In this document: one piece after another, positions 63,938 through 64,000 of the stretch
How positions within the stretch are numbered: the first letter of the stretch is position 1
Layout of the letters: the number at the start of each line of letters is the position of its first letter
Origin: Dyadobacter luteus
GTDB lineage: Bacteria; Bacteroidota; Bacteroidia; Cytophagales; Spirosomataceae
Reading direction: 5' to 3'
Assembly: GCF_003383615.1 (NCBI RefSeq)
Contig: NZ_QNUL01000003.1
Span: forward strand, 124,001-188,000
Length of the DNA: 64,000 nt
The notes under the pieces: model-generated
The model's input: only the letters and a program-made list of their open reading frames with translations
What the model was told of the DNA's origin: nothing
Database searches by the model: none
Program-made: the position numbers and the translations under genes

Positions 63938-64000
63938 TTATCCTTCATCACCTACCCAACTGGTATACCAGTTGTGTGTTTGATCTCCGATATAACGAAG
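63938..64000 (-). CDS. Possible 3' end of a gene cut by the window edge
   Basis: On the minus strand the last 63 bases read as an open 20-residue tail (ending NWYTSWVGDEG) to a TAA at 63938. Aromatic and protein-like, but too short to place. The sequence between it and the radical SAM gene (63815-63937) shows nothing else. Confidence 0.3.
   Translation of the reverse strand, partial: LRYIGDQTHNWYTSWVGDEG
63957..63974. repeat. 18-bp perfect palindrome
   Basis: CAACTGGTATACCAGTTG is its own reverse complement over 18 bases. It lies inside the possible partial gene at the right edge; may be chance or a dimeric protein site. Confidence 0.5.

Noticed and set aside
1..64000. CRISPR arrays, tRNA/rRNA genes, IS elements, integrases, phage or toxin-antitoxin genes
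   Set aside because: None seen by reading: no regularly spaced repeats, no transposase or integrase motif, no cloverleaf-like sequence in the gaps. A tRNA scan and IS search would settle it.

Overview
The window reads as chromosomal DNA of a Bacteroidota bacterium, most likely order Cytophagales (Dyadobacter/Spirosomaceae-like; this placement is inference from gene content, no search was run). Signs are promoters with a TAnnTTTG -7 element and no clear Shine-Dalgarno sites, a type IX secretion C-terminal domain, Bacteroidota-restricted families (DUF3098, DUF3822, DUF5683, BT_3928-type, tandem DUF1599, DUF151-UVR fusion), signal peptidases with a long insert, and the neighbourhoods folP-cdaA and ftsX-DUF3098-uppP-truB-ribF. 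I call about 63 protein genes; no rRNA, tRNA, CRISPR array, IS element or prophage was seen.

Layout. 1-3.5 kb: 3' part of a purine nucleoside phosphorylase, two small conserved unknowns, and the electron-transfer flavoprotein pair etfB-etfA. 3.9-10.1 kb: DUF151-UVR protein, ftsX-DUF3098-uppP, truB-ribF, a secreted amidohydrolase and a VOC protein. 10.2-17.2 kb: a one-directional surface-glycan cluster (SGNH-like membrane protein, two GT4 and two GT2 glycosyltransferases, a WcaF-type acetyltransferase, and a MraY/WecA-type initiating transferase). 17.3-30.3 kb: malic enzyme, secreted asparaginase, a T9SS cargo protein, lipoprotein hydrolase, cysE, a TetR regulator, a divergent polyphosphate kinase, aldo/keto reductase, pyrE and a CNNM/CorC-type membrane protein.

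30.4-39.4 kb: two Nudix hydrolases, coaD-DUF3822, a CBS protein, a RecD-like helicase, Sua5, a GMC oxidoreductase with its Tat-exported small subunit, and a small AT-rich DUF4304 gene between two hairpins. 39.5-47.8 kb: an asymmetric ABC-F ATPase, YhhN, a secreted beta-propeller, rpsT, cdaA-folP, tandem DUF1599, a DoxX/thioredoxin-like membrane protein and aroK. 47.9-64 kb: FadL-type porin, a low-complexity lipoprotein, proS, an FKBP isomerase, an AlbA_2 protein, dprA, a GH13 enzyme, then the minus-strand run parA-parB-DUF5683-dapB-lepB-lepB, and a radical SAM/SPASM protein.

Most of the window is ordinary housekeeping chromosome, well punctuated by hairpin terminators. The strongest leads for something unusual are a PPK1 homologue in which several positions equivalent to E. 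coli catalytic residues are changed (25.1-27.2 kb), an ABC-F protein in which one of its two composite ATP sites looks dead (39.5-41.1 kb), a Gly/Tyr/Met- then Ser/Tyr/Arg-rich lipoprotein (49.5-50.8 kb), the DUF4304 cassette, and the compact glycan cluster. I did not find a clear undescribed defence or mobile system.
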